DNA of 64,000 nucleotides from positions 296,866 to 360,865 of the forward strand of contig JABVXV010000042.1 of the NCBI GenBank assembly GCA_013365325.1, in the 5' to 3' direction. The notes below the pieces were generated by a model. The model saw only the letters and a list, made by a program, of their open reading frames with translations. It made no database searches and was not told the origin of the DNA. Each line of letters opens with the position of its first letter. Within the stretch, counting starts at the first letter, position 1. This document shows positions 38,801 through 52,469 of this stretch, in pieces. Origin of the DNA: Dipetalonema caudispina. Lineage: Eukaryota; Nematoda; Chromadorea; Rhabditida; Onchocercidae. Made by a program: the position numbers and the translations under genes.

Positions 38801-41800
38801 CGAACAGAATAATTTGTGAAGGATCCCATGAAGATTGTGCCTCTGGTTCAGTTTCCCCTTCTTCACCAATGAACTTTTGTCCCAGCTGCTCATTTTGTAT
38901 CCATAAAAATTTTGTCACACCCCAACTAATAATGTCTCGCAACTGTCGACACACCTCATTTCCTGCACCAATTAATAAGACCGCTGCTTCTGGAAGCAAT
39001 TTATAAAGCTTTAAAAACATTTAAAAATAAACTTCTGTATTAAAGGAAGTAATTCAAAGCAAAAAATTTTAAAGAAAACAATTCGATGGACCTTAAAAGC
39101 AATACTATCTTAACAACGAAATCAATGTGCTGTAAACAATAACGTACCTTTCTCAGAATCCACTTTATCCAGTTTATAATTAGTTTTGATCTCTTCCAAA
39201 ATTTTAAGAAGTGCTTTCCATTTTGGTGGCTCTGAAATTTTCAGCTCCGGGTCTTACTCTCTATAATTGAAACATTTTTTAAAACGAAGCTAAAAGCTTC
39301 CTTAGTTTTATCCCGCAAAAGATGATATCAGTGATAATGATACAAATAAAACAATCACTAACCGGACTCCGAAAAGACGACATATAAATTTGATACAGCA
39401 ACGAGTGAGAAAAAACAGAAAGCCCAGCACAAGGAAATTAAGGATTGTGTTAGACTTATACTTGCATCTTACCATTTCCGACAGTAACCTCTAAAAAGCT
39501 TGAGCGAACTAAAATGATTACTTACCTAACACATTTCGTTTAGTATCAGATTGAATTTTGCACAACTTGTCTACTTCCGCAAATAGTTTCGATGAAGTCT
39601 GCGTGAATAACCAACCACTGTTAGTTGTAATCAGCTAAAATTTTATTCAGATCTTTAACATACAGTTCTCAAAAATCTCGAACTATAACCAATAATTTCG
39701 AAACTATTACAATACTCAAAGGCAAGTCAACTGAGTTATGTCAGACCGCTTGAGGCAAAAAATTCGCTCAGAACTTTTTCCGAACTAATATTGAAACTCA
39801 CATCTTTATTATTTCTGACTTCCTCCAAACAACAGTAAAGAGTAATCGGATCCAGTTCTTCAGCCTGGAAAATTCCGTCACTTACATCATAAACTTTCGA
39901 GACCTTACAAATAGCTTAGAAAATAGCCATTCACAAACATATTGTACGTATTGTACTTCTTACTTTGTATAAAAGATTCCGAAGTTGTTTGAGATCCGTT
40001 AAAAGGCGTTGCTGCTTTTCAGTGATAGAGAACTGTCGTCCTTTCAGCTGTATTTCTAATGAAGAAGGCAGAAGACCAGCAGATGGCTGTATACTTTCTT
40101 CTTCCGGGGTATTCTACAACTACTGCGAAGATCAATAGATTTTCTACAGCAAACAAAACATGCAAAATTTGGTATATTTTCTGAAGACTTACGTCAACTG
40201 ATAGTGAAGTCTGTCTCAGTTCTCGAACACAAGTACGTATTATGTCTACCAACAATGATTGAACTCTCCTCATCGCATGCGGTAAGTCAGGTGATACTTC
40301 TATCATATGTGGCTGGAAATGCACTTTCTAACTCACTTTATCCCTACATATTGAAGAAGTGTTTAATGATGACTCAATACTGGGACGTTTTTGATTACTT
40401 TAATACAAAGATAAAATCAACGATTTTATCAACTTACCGCTTCATCGAACAAATAAAATCCTTTATTTTCTCAAAAACGAATGTCAACGTAAAGTAAATT
40501 TATGCATGTTAATGTATAGTAAGTACTTACAGAACACGGATCCAGTGAACTTTTCACATCTATATCAAATCTTGGTAGAAGCCTAACTCTTCGAATATAT
40601 AATCGATTTAGCAATCGCTGCAAAACTCCCATACCAGACAGTGCTCCCGGATTGTCACTGAAAAACAAATTATGCAGTCTAATCAGTTCGACAATAAAAA
40701 AAAACTTGAGTAAGCAATGAAATATTTGTGAAATTGACGACCTGAATGCCTTAACGAAACCACCCGCCTTCTTTTCTCGATACAAGCGAAGAATGAATGA
40801 TTCTTGAAATCCATTTAACAACCTGAAAAGAATCCAACACACATTACATCCCGTTTATAACAAATTATAAAAGTAGCAAACTATTGTTTACTGCATAACC
40901 GATCAGGAAATCAACAGACTGATGCGCACGATGAACAATGATTCCAGCTACATTCTTTACTGGGACACGTTCTTGTAAGAGGTCAACCATTAGAATCCGT
41001 GAGGTAATGAAATGTACACCTCCTTCCATGTATAGCGATTCCCTAAACGTCAAAAAATGAATTAGTGTAGGAGAAAAAGGATCTGTCACTTTTGATAATT
41101 TCTTAAGGAAAAATACAATTATCAGTGACAACAAGTTAACATTATCATCCCAATTCTGTGCGCTTCTACATGAACAATGAAAAAACCGACCGGTCTTTTA
41201 TGGAGCAATCCGCTGTGATGATCTTTGGTGGGCATTTCACTTTGAAATCGCGCAAACGAGAAAGGAAATATGCCTGAAATCTTACACTTCCTTCAACTGT
41301 TTCTACCTGTCAACTATTAGTCTACTATTAGAGAATTCTATTTGCTGTTATGGATGGACTTCTCAATACTTTGAAACATGTGCAACTCTGAAATAAAGTC
41401 CAAAATACAACTACATCATCTCTTATTCAACATTAACAAAATACGCAGATCTGAAAGACTGGAATAAAATACGACAACTTGAGGGCTCCTTACATAAGAA
41501 ATAACTTAAAGGTGACTACTTCAACGGGAAATATTCCTGGAAGCTACTAACATCATCCTGTGGAGTTGTATTGATAACAAATACCAATAATTGCGGATCA
41601 CAGTACAAATGTAAATGGTGAAGGATCAAGCGTTCCAATCCCAAACCACTGAAAAAGAAAGATTAGAACTTAAGTCAAGTGATTGAGAATCACCTAATGA
41701 GTAATGAAAGTAGCATACCTGGCAAGGACAAAAAGGACATCATCGGCGTAAGTGTCGAGCATAACGTTCCTCTCAAATTTCAGCAATTCGATCATGTCTT

Positions 41801-41873
41801 CATCATTATTCAACTTATTCTTCGACCAGGTAACAACCTCCGGTTTTTCACCTGAGGATGTCGCTTCGTCCAT
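35825..41873 (-). CDS. xpf-1: DNA repair endonuclease XPF (ERCC4)
   Basis: XPF pairs with ERCC1 to cut the 5' side of bubbles in nucleotide excision repair and acts in crosslink repair and recombination. Exons: 41873-41719, 41648-41552, 41273-41191, 41042-40920, 40822-40742, 40657-40531, 40312-40193, 40113-39964, 39864-39802, 39598-39532, 39252-39148, 38989-38787, 38702-38538, 38374-38165, 37952-37815, 37748-37632, 37523-37332, about 37165-37079, 36897-36769, 36569-36482, 36063-35825. They total 912 residues; human has 916. The inactive SF2 helicase-like half shows GGVHFITSRILMVDLL and VHRAHQ. The nuclease domain starts VDMREFQSELP (residue ~671) and keeps the catalytic GDYIL...ERKALDD motif (GDx(n)ERKx3D, ~699-716), so it looks active. 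The C-terminal HhH2 region begins LPGISSGEVTRLM. The exon 10/11 junction is weak: a good GTAAGT donor there would place TAG in frame, so I used GTTAGG upstream. Confidence 0.94.
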
Positions 41874-42937
41874 CTTCTTAGGATAAAGATAACAGGAATC
41901 GTTATCCAGTTAAACAACAAAACCGAGATAGAGATAAATTAGATGAATTAAAAGTAACTAACAAAATATCAACTGAATTTCAAATCTTTGCCAAAAAAAA
42001 GCGTCCAAAGGTAAAGTACCCCTCAGTCCAGCCATGAAGTTTTTGAATCTTTACTTAAATACTTGATAGTGAATTACTCTCTCTCTCTCTTGATTTCGTC
42101 AAGTTCACTTTTCTTAGATATTCCCAACTGTTTGCTAATGAAAATAAAAGAAAAAGAGGAAAACAAGATGACATTGGAATTTATAAGCTTCGAGATATGG
42201 AAACTAACAAGTGTCAAGATTCAAAATTGATGTGTTGTGGTAAGGAATGAAATGTATTTGTTTATATTTCTTGTATGATTCACATCCTTTCAACTTGATT
42301 TCTACTGTTTCTCCACATTAGAGTATATTTTTTTTATCCGATGGAGGAGTGGATGTAGAATTGAACAACAATAAAGAATAGTAATAAAGGACTGATATAA
42401 TATTACGCCATGCTATAATATAAATATAGTTTTGACATAGGCTTTTTTGATGTAAATTTTGGCTCAGTAGCTCCAACTTTCTTTTGGATATATTTTGTTT
42501 CGAACTAGTCATTCAAATAAATTACTTCCTCTGTGTAACTTAAATCGATGACAATACATCAGTTTCAGCATTACATTCACATATGTACATGATAAGGAAA
42601 TATATCCATTTCAGAGATAAGAAAAAATTTACATTTCGTATGAGTACAATAACATATTGCCAGAAGGAATTACTCTAAGATGAAGGGTTGAGTTCCAGAT
42701 TTGCTGCACTTCATTCATGAGGAAATAGTAAGAATACTCCCTCAAAAAACTTTTCCAAACAAAAATTAATTCACTAATCTTCTTTAGGATAAAATCATGC
42801 TAATTTCTTTTGCATTACCATTTCCCTGGATAATAAGGTCAAATTGTGGGATATATCGTCCTTCTGAATAACTTATAACATGACGGAATAGATTATAACA
42901 TAATGAAGGAAGAATCCTCATTGGCTCTTTTCACTTT
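41874..42937. other. Intergenic region between ETHE1 3' end and XPF start
   Basis: About 1.1 kb between two minus-strand genes, containing a (CT)7 run at 42077-42090. It presumably carries the XPF promoter and ETHE1 3' UTR. No exon is supported. Confidence 0.4.
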
Positions 42938-45900
42938 TCATGCTTTTGTCTTCTCATCCATTAGTTCGTACATTCCACACACTTTATTCGCTGGTAAGGC
43001 TTTATCTAAAATTACCGCAGAATAAATTTGAGGTATTTAAACAGTTTAAAACAATTATATATGGCTGATATATTTATTGGCCACTGCTATTTAAATATTA
43101 CTCATCTTGCAAGAAGATAGAGCCGTGCAATCCTTGCCACTCATATACCCATCAATATCGATTGAGACTCAGTACTAGATCCCACATGTTTTTCATTTCT
43201 TGTAACAAAATGATATAGCTCCTACCATTTCCATCACTGATTACCTTTTGTTTACCGGGCATTCTCGTTCTAGTTTAATTCTAAAATTTTGTTTCTCTTC
43301 TTTAAAAAACTTTGTCTATATCAAATTTTGACTTTCAAAATAAAAAAAAGAAAGATTAAAAAGAAACAGACCGATCTGTTTCGGATATTGAAGTTTAAGA
43401 TTTTTCATCAAAACTACAAAGTCGTCCAAAGTTTTTGTTAACCTTGGATTATATTTCTTCTCCTCACCAACAGTTGTTAATAAAAAGCCCTGCAAATATT
43501 TCATAATTTTTTCAATTCGTTTTTCTTAATGTTCTTTGAACACACATTCTTTAATTTTAATTCGTTTTGTTACTTTCAAACGATCCTGTAAATTTTAAAC
43601 GTCTATAATTTGTTTCCTTACTGTTGTAGATGATTTTATAAGGAAAAACACATATTTAAGTGCCACATTGTTTCGACACTGAATATTGTGAACTGCTATT
43701 ATCAAAAATCTTGTTTTATAAACTGTAAAAATACCTTGTAGTCATGAGCTGGATAGAGCAGGAAATCATCAGGTAAACTGAAGATTTTCTTGTGTATTGA
43801 GTTATATAATGTTTCCGGATTTCCTATAAGCAATAGCCATAGAAATTTCTGGTACATTACATAACATGAAAAAATAGATATTTCAACAAAAATGATCAAA
43901 CTGATATTTAATTCCTCTTGGCAGCAATTCAACTAGTAAAAACTCTATAGCATTGAATAAGATAGATCCAGGTAAAGAGACAAGTTGGTTCATCCAAGTC
44001 ATTTTTATTAAACATGTTGATGTTTCTTTGCCCTTTTTAACAAAAAAAAAAACTTCCCCGAATCTTAAGCTATATTTTCAATACATTACAAATATAGCTT
44101 AAAATTCGAACATGTTTTTCCAATTAAATTTCGACTCCAATTTCAATTCCAATCCTTCAAATTTTTCTGTAGCATTTCGGAAGCGAGTTTGTTTAATACT
44201 TACATCCACTAGATTTTAATTCAAGAAACGAAACATTTATATTTCATGCCTATCCACATTTAATTGGAATACCTTCTGATTTTGATACTCTTCATTGAAT
44301 TTCATCCATAAATTTCAAGTAATTGGTGTTCATTCTACTTCAACGAATAAAATTAATCTACTACAGGGAGCTAGACCATAGAGAAAGAGATGTTCACACT
44401 AGTAGTCAGTTAGATTTAAGAAATACGTGTATGTTTTATCTAAGTTAGTACCACCACAGTTTACATTATTTAGAAACACATTTGATAACTAAAACAGATC
44501 CTTTTTAAAATATCTTATAGAAACATGCCTCATTTTAAACGGAAATCCCGAACTATATCGGATAGGATAACTGCTTCCTTCCCATAATTGGCGTATATGA
44601 AATATTTGGGGAAATGTTTCCCGTAAGATGCATAAAACTTTCAGAGTTTACAGTTCCAATATCATGTACCTCAAGATGTGTGCATATGCATAGCGAAAAA
44701 TGCGTAAAAGTAAGCATACCTTGTTGGAAATCTGTGCGTCCACATCCTCGTATAAGAAGTGCGTCTCCCGTAAAAACCATCCGGTGATCATGTAAAACAT
44801 ACGTCACACATCCTTGAAAATATTACTTATCTGTTTCTGTTATGTATCCAGAAAAAAACGATGAGGAGGTAGTTATCCTGTGTTGCGAAATGATTAAATG
44901 GACTTAAATCAATCTTACTGTTTATTTTTTCCGTCGTAAAATATCACAGCGCGTGGAAAAAAAGTTTCACTTGATTGGATCTCCAACGATCTTTCTTTCA
45001 GTAAGTTCGAAACTGCATCATCCATTTTCCCACCATTTCTTTTTAAAGAACTTTCTGTTTTCCAGCTTCTCAACTGATGATAGATGTTAGTTTTTTTTTT
45101 TTTTCATAAATTGAGACTATCAACCTTCGATCCTATTAAAGAAAATACTTCATAAGAAAAAGTAGTACAGATTTGAACCTGTTACTGAAGGAAAGATCAG
45201 TAGGCTTTCTAATGGAGGAACCTTTGTTATCTTGTCTTGTATAATGACAAAGTAAATTAGTGAAAATATATAATTTGCAGAAAACTTTAAACTACTATTT
45301 TAATTAAAAAAAACGTCAGTGATAGTTCGACCTGAGCTGATTACGAGAGGGTAACTAGTAAATAGCAACAAACGTCATATTTACCATTGGTATGCCCTGG
45401 TGTTGTACGAACTTCTAGACTCTGATTGCCAAATTTTAGTATATCTCGATCATCTACCCTCACATCTGCATGGCCATCACCATGTTTTGACAGCACAGAT
45501 AGCATATGTGGAAAAATACGCTTCAATTTGCCAGTACCAGTAATATGATCTGCATGAACATGTGTGTTAGCACCATATATCGGATCCAAATTGAGCTCTT
45601 TGATAAGCTAAAATCTGATCATTTATATTTTATTTTTCTCTAGTGAGCGATTTTACATGATTTAATATTGTTAAGTGTGAAATAATTTGGAAAAGCAACA
45701 GAATCTCTTGATTTATTGATGTTCAAGAATTCCAGAATCAAAAACTGAATTGTATTAAAATTACAAATCACATTACTTTTGCATCCCGTTCGACAGTTTC
45801 TAGTACAGGATCTATTATTATCGTTTTTCTACTCACTGAGCATCCTAACAAGTATGTATAGGTGCATGACACGGGTTCGAATAGCTAAAAAGGGAATGAG

Positions 45901-46131
45901 ATAAGTTGAGAAGATATTTCTGTTGCTGTTATTCTTGGATTGGAAATTCTTGATTTCTAATAAATGAAAGGTTTTCAAAAAAAAAAAAAAAATCATATTT
46001 GAATCAATTTGGAAAATTTAAATTGTTCAAATTGTTAAAACACTTTCTTTTCCAATCATTGGAAAGTCTTTCATCAACTCAAATTTCCTCAGAAAACTAT
46101 TTACCTGACGGAAAATCAATTTGGTTGCCAT
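42938..46131 (-). CDS. ethe-1: Persulfide dioxygenase ETHE1 (metallo-beta-lactamase fold)
   Basis: ETHE1 oxidises glutathione persulfide to sulfite in mitochondrial sulfide detoxification, using one iron. Exons: 46131-46105, 45884-45777, 45607-45385, 44812-44720, 43823-43735, 43489-43372, 43005-42938. They join in phase to 241 residues; human has 254 including its transit peptide. The metal ligands are present: HVHADH (His61, His63, Asp65, His66 in this numbering), His in TTPGHT, Asp in [19 protein letters not shown] and His in [20 protein letters not shown] and the late [12 protein letters not shown] are family-typical. The first coding exon is only nine codons (MATKLIFRQ) before the conserved FEPVS, so the mitochondrial leader is very short or further upstream. 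A two-codon upstream ORF precedes this ATG after a TTTGCAG site. Confidence 0.93.
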
Positions 46132-48058
46132 ATCAACAGAAACGCTTTATTAGGAAATTTCAAAACATTAAAATTCTGCAAATATAATAATCTTTTTCTG
46201 ATGAACTTTTATCATTCTACACCAACATCGAATAGCAAAATGATTGATGAAGATCGATGAATGTTTGGAAAAAAACTATGTAAGCTAGAGGATATCCATT
46301 AGCTAAGTAACATGGTGAAATACTGAAGTCGTATAAATTCGTTGTTTGAAATATTAATTGGAACAACGGAAAAATTCACATCCATAACTCAAAAATCAGA
46401 ACTCATAGCTTAAATTGTATTTCTGAATCAAAAACATTATAAGTTTTTCATGACTCTTACAGTTTTTTTATTAATAAACAATCCAAAAAAAAAACCGTGG
46501 TAAGCTCTGATGGTACGCTGCCTGTAGAATTAAATTAATTTGAAACACCGAATACTAATCTTAATCAAGCTCAACAGTGAGAAGGAAGCAGGTACTTGGA
46601 TAAACATATGGAATGAATCTTAAACTAATTAAAAAATAATGGAGTTAATTAACTTATTTGTATTATATAGTTAATTTAGATTCCGAAATTAAAATTCGAA
46701 AATTACGTGAACTTCTTTTGTTTTATTATAACAAACATATTGTTATCAAAAATTTTGTCAATAAATACATATTCGTTTTGTTCATTCACTTTCCACTCTA
46801 AACTCTTATCTGTTTTGGAGTGTTTTTTCATGCTTTTATTTATGTAAATGATATGTACACAGAAATCCAGTATTTATATCACAGAAACTGTCATATACAT
46901 CGAGTATCAGCCAACGATTTCAACAAGCGTTTAATTGAAGGATGGGTACCAGAACTTGCTTCACAACTTCTCAAAATCCGTCAAACTTAGAGCCTATTAT
47001 AAGTAATTAAGTATTATTTGATACCACTAAAACATTAAATGTTTACAAGTTATTTCAAATAGAAAAAGAAATACAGAAAGAATATTGCCATCGATTATTG
47101 GATCAAATGTAATAAAATATTTGTTTTTTTATTCGGACAATAAATGCTATTGCTGAAACATAATTTTTATTAAAATGGGGAACAAATTTTCCTCTTGTTT
47201 CATTATTTCTTAATGGAATTTTAATTTATTCAAATATATTTAAGTAAAATAGTGGGAATTGATATGTATGCACAGTATTCATTTACGTTAATATAAAAAT
47301 ATATGCTAACGTGTTGAGAGATGAAAATATCCCCCTAATTTATGTTAAATAACTGAGCAGAAATTCGGATCAAATAATCAGAAATTATTAAATGAATTGG
47401 TAAATCGAAGATAAATTAGAGAATGAAGCGGTGCCCACATCCTATCTGTTCTAGCAAAACAACGAATAACAGAAAAGCTCATCAACATTGTCACATTTCA
47501 ACAAACTGACGTTGATAGTGGTGGGTGGTGTCTGAGACGACGTTTCTCGTTGTTGTTGATTACTTCACGTGATTGACGTAATTTTTGATCGCATCAGTTT
47601 TTACAATTTCAGAATGTTTATTTTAAAATTACAGTTTGGGATTTATTTTTTGTTTGATATCTCTGACTCAACGAGTTCAATTTTTTCAGTTAAATGCAAA
47701 TGTTTAATTACAATACAAGTACCATACTGTGTGTTTTAAAAATGGAACTTGTTTGGAATTACTTACCACAGTAACATTTCGATATTCTCAGGAATATGCC
47801 TTCACTCACCAACTGCTCTGCACCTTTTATTATTGCAAAAAAAGTATGAATACTTTCTGGCGCATTTCACGCGTTTTTAATTGCAATTACAACAATTACT
47901 TCGAGTTTTATATTCGAATTAAAAAAGAATTCGTCAGAATAGTTATGGTTCATTTATTTACGTGTATTTTTAATATTGTTTGGTCCCATCATGCCAAATC
48001 TTGTTAACTTTGTTTAATGACCTGTTGACATTTTGTATGTACAGATTTATTGATAGAG
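46132..48058. promoter_or_regulatory. Divergent intergenic region between ETHE1 and TBC1D20
   Basis: About 1.9 kb between oppositely directed starts, so it holds both promoters. No coding exon is supported. A TTGTATGTACAG site ends about 15 bases before the TBC1D20 ATG, and a TTTGCAG site lies upstream of the ETHE1 ATG; both are plausible spliced-leader acceptors. Confidence 0.45.
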
Positions 48059-50898
48059 ATGTGGTTTCAGAGAAATAAAGTGAATGAAAATATATTAAAT
48101 GCGGTTAATCGGACGTTACAAATTAAATGCAACCGCATGCGGACATTTATCAATGAAAATCACGATTCGTTGCATTTACATATCAGCCAATTACGACAGT
48201 TCGCCTCGTCTACCGGTGGTATCTTCTTTGATTGGTGTCTTAAGATTTTTTTAAAACTTCTTCCAAATTTGTTGTACGTCTTGAAGTTCAAATGCATCGT
48301 CATCAGCTTTTCATAAATCCGTTGTGCGTTACGATATTCTTAAATATTGTAGTAAGGGCAGTTTATAACTGTTGAAATTGTTTTAGCATGTTCAATGTAT
48401 CTTGTCTTAGGCTTAGTTCTGGATGAAATTCGTGCCCTTGTTTGGCCAGTTCTGGCAGCTTCACTGGTACAGGATTCGTTCAATGATCAAGAGACATCGT
48501 CAACATTTTCGGATTCTGATTTTGAATCTGCTCATTCTGATTTCATTTATGAGGAGGACGGTTCCACGACTGACTCTGCTACCATTGTAAGTCCTTACAC
48601 GTTTGTAGTAGTTATTTGATTGATCTGGATGCGAATTAGAGGACAATTTAAAAAATTTTTGGACTTTTTTTTTGGACAATTTAAAAAATGTCGGGGATAT
48701 TTTTGTTCTTAAAATCGAATTTTTTGGTATAAAATTGCCAGTGTCAGTTGATTTTTAATGTTTATTTATACAGTTCTTTGATTGAATATTACTTTCAATT
48801 TCTAAAACTTACTGTGAAATGAGCCGTCAGCGGTTTCGTTTGATAAAGATATTAAATTCTAAGGGGGTTAACCCTTAGTTTTTCATTTCATACACATTGC
48901 TACTTTGTATTTCAAGACTGTCGTAGGGCTTTTTCTTTCCCTGATATTTACAAGGGTATATGAGACCACTTTGTAGCGTACCATTGCTGAATGCTGGATT
49001 TTTTCAGTTTGATTAGTGATAAACAAGTATAAGCTACAGGACATTTTTGTTTTGGCACGGTTATATGTTCTTAATAATAAAATTAAAGTTACACTTGATA
49101 TTAAAATAGACAGTTTTCAGTTCAAAAATGGAAATAAATGTTTTCGATAAGAGCAGTTTATTCAATACATTAACACCGGTGCTCCAGTATTTTAGTTGTC
49201 AAGTCCAACGTTGAAAGATTTACAAAGTCATCGAGAGTGGAACCAGGTGCAAATGGATGTTCAGCGCACGCTGGCGCGATTTCCACCTAATATATCAGAT
49301 AAAGAACGATGCACCTTGCAAGAAGATTTAACTCCTTTGATTGTGAAAATTCTCTGGAGCTGTCCTCGATTTCATTATTATCAAGGTAATAGAAATCATT
49401 TACAAAAGGTTCTCTTAAATAAGTCACTTTACGAAAAATTGTTTCATGTTGAAAAAGTATTTTAATAAATATTAAGGTCTTTTTATATCCAATTTGTAAC
49501 GTTCTAAATCGTAAAGCATTCTGTAAATCCAACACGTGGTATTGAACAGAATAAATCTATTGTACGAAAATTGTGCCAAAAAATGAAAATTACTGTTTCA
49601 ATTTAATGTTTAAATTTGGTCCTGTCTATTCCGTCGGTTGTTTTGAACACTGATGTTGGAGTTTACTGTGTGATATATCACGTTTTAAGGTTTTCATGAT
49701 GTTTGTTTGACTTTATTATTGGTACTCGGTAATGAAAAAGCGGAACGTGTTGGTACACTTTTGGCAAATAATGGAATCTTTAGAGGGTTTGCTTTCTATT
49801 TGATAAAGAATATTTTATTTTTATAGCTTTCTGCTTTACTCCAAATACTATTCACATCAGTGGATGAATCACCGCTAAATAACATCTTTTTGATGAACTA
49901 TCTTTAGTTGATGCTTTTTCAGAAATTAATATTTTTTAGTTACCATAAGCGTAATTTTCAGTTACCTTCTTAGAAAACTAGAGGATACGGTGTTGAGAGA
50001 TCTTGATTTAATGCATGTATTGCTCTGGAAAGTTGATGAAGAGTTGGAAAAAGTAGTACGTGCAGTAGAATTGGGATCATTGTTTGCTTTAAGCTGGCCA
50101 TTAACATGGTTTTCACATGCTCTGCATCACTACCATCAAGTTTGTTATTTGCATTTTCAAGTTTTCAAAGAGTACAATATTACGTTCTCTTTTTTTCCAC
50201 TTTATTTTCTGACCTCATTTTTCAGGTTTTTTGTATTCATTTGACTACTTAATTGTATTTTCTGAATATGACCGTTTTTGTTGTAGGAAACCCTAAAACA
50301 ACAAATTGTGAGTAACAAAGAAAAGTGGGAGGAAATATAATATTCGCTTCAGTGGCTTACTTTTTTCTTTTCAGATTGTTCTTTGTTTCGATTTTTTTCT
50401 TGCTACTCACGCACTTACTCCCATTTTTTTAACTTCTGCTGTCGTTTTATGGCGAAGTAATGCAGTTCTGAATTGTTCTCGAGACATGGCTTCTATCCAT
50501 CATCTACTAAATGTAATGCCAAATGATATCCCTGTTCAAGCACTAATTAACGATGCCCAAGATCTATTTCGGTTATTTCTTCACTTTTCATATATATATA
50601 TATATACATATACCACTTATTTGTTAACTTCTATCCACTTTTCCATTTTAGTAATAAACTATTTCTTTATTATAATTTTAGAAATCTTGTTTTGAAGATT
50701 ATTTTCAATTTAAGGATGTTTCCTCCTTCACGATTGCGTGGTCCGCTAATGGAAGACTATCGGGATTTTATAAATATTAATCGGATACAAAAACCATCAT
50801 TTCCAAAGACATCTCTTCGAAAATGGTTAGTTGCAGGAACTGCCACTGCTGCGGTATATATACTGTCAAGATACATGTTTATTACTTCTTCATATTAA
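48059..50898 (+). CDS. tbc-20: TBC1D20-type Rab GTPase-activating protein (Rab1 GAP, ER-anchored)
   Basis: TBC1D20 is the ER-resident GAP for Rab1 in ER-to-Golgi traffic. Exons 48059-48218, 48411-48586, 49196-49385, 49690-49786, 49962-50139, 50375-50571 and 50715-50898 join in phase to 393 residues; human has 403. The TBC domain shows LVLDEIRALVWPVL at its start, the arginine finger in QMDVQRTLARFPP (D-x-x-R) and the glutamine finger in FHYYQG, so it should be catalytic. ELGSLFALSWPLTWFSHAL and RDMASIHHLL are TBC1D20-typical. An acidic Ser/Asp insert encoded by exon 2 (SDSDFESAHSDFIYEEDGS) lies inside the N-terminal part of the domain. The C-terminus ends in one hydrophobic segment, KWLVAGTATAAVYILSRY, the expected membrane anchor. 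Confidence 0.93.
50589..50606. repeat. Short (AT)n run in a TBC1D20 intron
   Basis: About eight AT units inside the intron between exons 6 and 7. Confidence 0.8.
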
Positions 50899-52469
50899 TT
50901 TTTCTGGCCACTGTAAATTTGAGTTTAATCTACCATTCCGTTTTCATATTTTCACTAAAATGCTATCTCTATGCTACATTTTCATTAAATTTTGTTTATT
51001 TTGTTCATTGCTTTGTCTTGTTGAGATGTGTTTGGTGAAGTCTTTCAGAGTTATTTTATATTCATTATAGAAATGTTATGACGCTTAGATTTCTCTGATT
51101 TTTATGCGTCAACTTTTTGCATGGAACGTTTAATCTGTTTGTGAAGATATATTTTTGTATATCTTCAGAGAAGTTGCTCTTAAGTAAATTCTTTAATATT
51201 TATTCAGGTCTAGATGTCTATAGTCGCGTGAAATATTTTGTCTTTCGTCTAAACATTGTGTTTGCTTTACTCAGAAATAAAATCTTTATCTCAACATGCG
51301 CTATTCACAAACACTTAATATTCAAATATTTTCATCACCAGTTTCGGAAGAGGTTCTTACAGTTAATTGTAATCCACCGTGATGTTAGCAATTACTACAA
51401 ATGGTTCTTTTCAGTCATATACATATCAAGCGTATTTAGTTCAATCCTGAGGATGTAAGTTCATTATTACAAACATAGAGCTGACAAATTTCAACAGTTC
51501 ATTATGATCTGAATGTTTGTATACATCAAATGAGAGTCGCATTAATGCATTATCAAATTGAAGCAGCTGGATTTGTGGAATATTTCGAATGAGGTCATTC
51601 AAATCACAAGAATTCGTTACCTGAACAAAAAGCTAATTTTACAGGTTAATGGGCATTGTCGATCAATTTTATAATATTTGACATGACACGACTTTCATGT
51701 CAAACTTCTCAGGAAATATGAATATTTTATATTACAGATCGAAGTTGTGCTATTAATTACTTAAACTAATTTGCCATTGCATAAAACCATCCGATTCAGA
51801 TTACCGAAAAGATTTAGCTTATAATTTTCTCAATCCAAAATGCAAGGTTATTAACTGTCAGTATCATTGTGGATAGTTTGATAGAATAGAGAAGGAGGAG
51901 TGTAAATTAGGGTGTCTGATTCTTTGCAACCTGTTGTGGGTATTCATATAATATCAATGTTGCGATATATTAAGTGTGGTAAGTAGTAGAAGAAATGGAA
52001 GAATCTAAGAGGAATGGGTGGTAGAGAGGCATAACACGCTGTATACATTTACCCAAACTGAAACTGGTAATTTTATGGGTACTGCGGGTGATGAGAAGGA
52101 AATATGGCCTTTCATAATTTACCGAACCGATATCGAATGTCCTCTCATACTTCTTTGTTTTCTTATCTACGGTATGAATTCGGAATGAAGCAGTTTTTAC
52201 CCTTAACTAATTTTTTAACTAATTTCAAGTTATAAGGTACTTATACTTTAATTTTAAATTCAACAAAAATTTTTTTACGGGATTTAATCTAATTCAGTTC
52301 AATTATCTATCAGTTCTACTGGAATTCATTTCTGTTCAATTTCAGATATAATTGAATCCAGATCATTACGATTCAAACTAGCTCTAAAATTCATTTCATT
52401 CTACTTTAACTTAATTTACTTGAATTTTGCGCCATCCATCATTCTGTCCTGTGTCAAATGTGAGAAAAT
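50899..52469. other. TBC1D20 3' flank and promoter of the multi-pass protein gene
   Basis: About 1.6 kb between two plus-strand genes. AATAAA at 51276-51281 is a candidate poly(A) signal for TBC1D20. A 113-codon ORF at 51117-51458 has no recognisable content and no splice partner. Confidence 0.4.

Noticed and set aside
47440..47488. Candidate mitochondrial leader exon for ETHE1 (MLMSFSVIRCFARTD)
   Set aside because: Its only phase-0 donor leaves six residues, whereas the ATG at 46131 gives a phase-correct exon ending in RQ directly before the conserved FEPVS.
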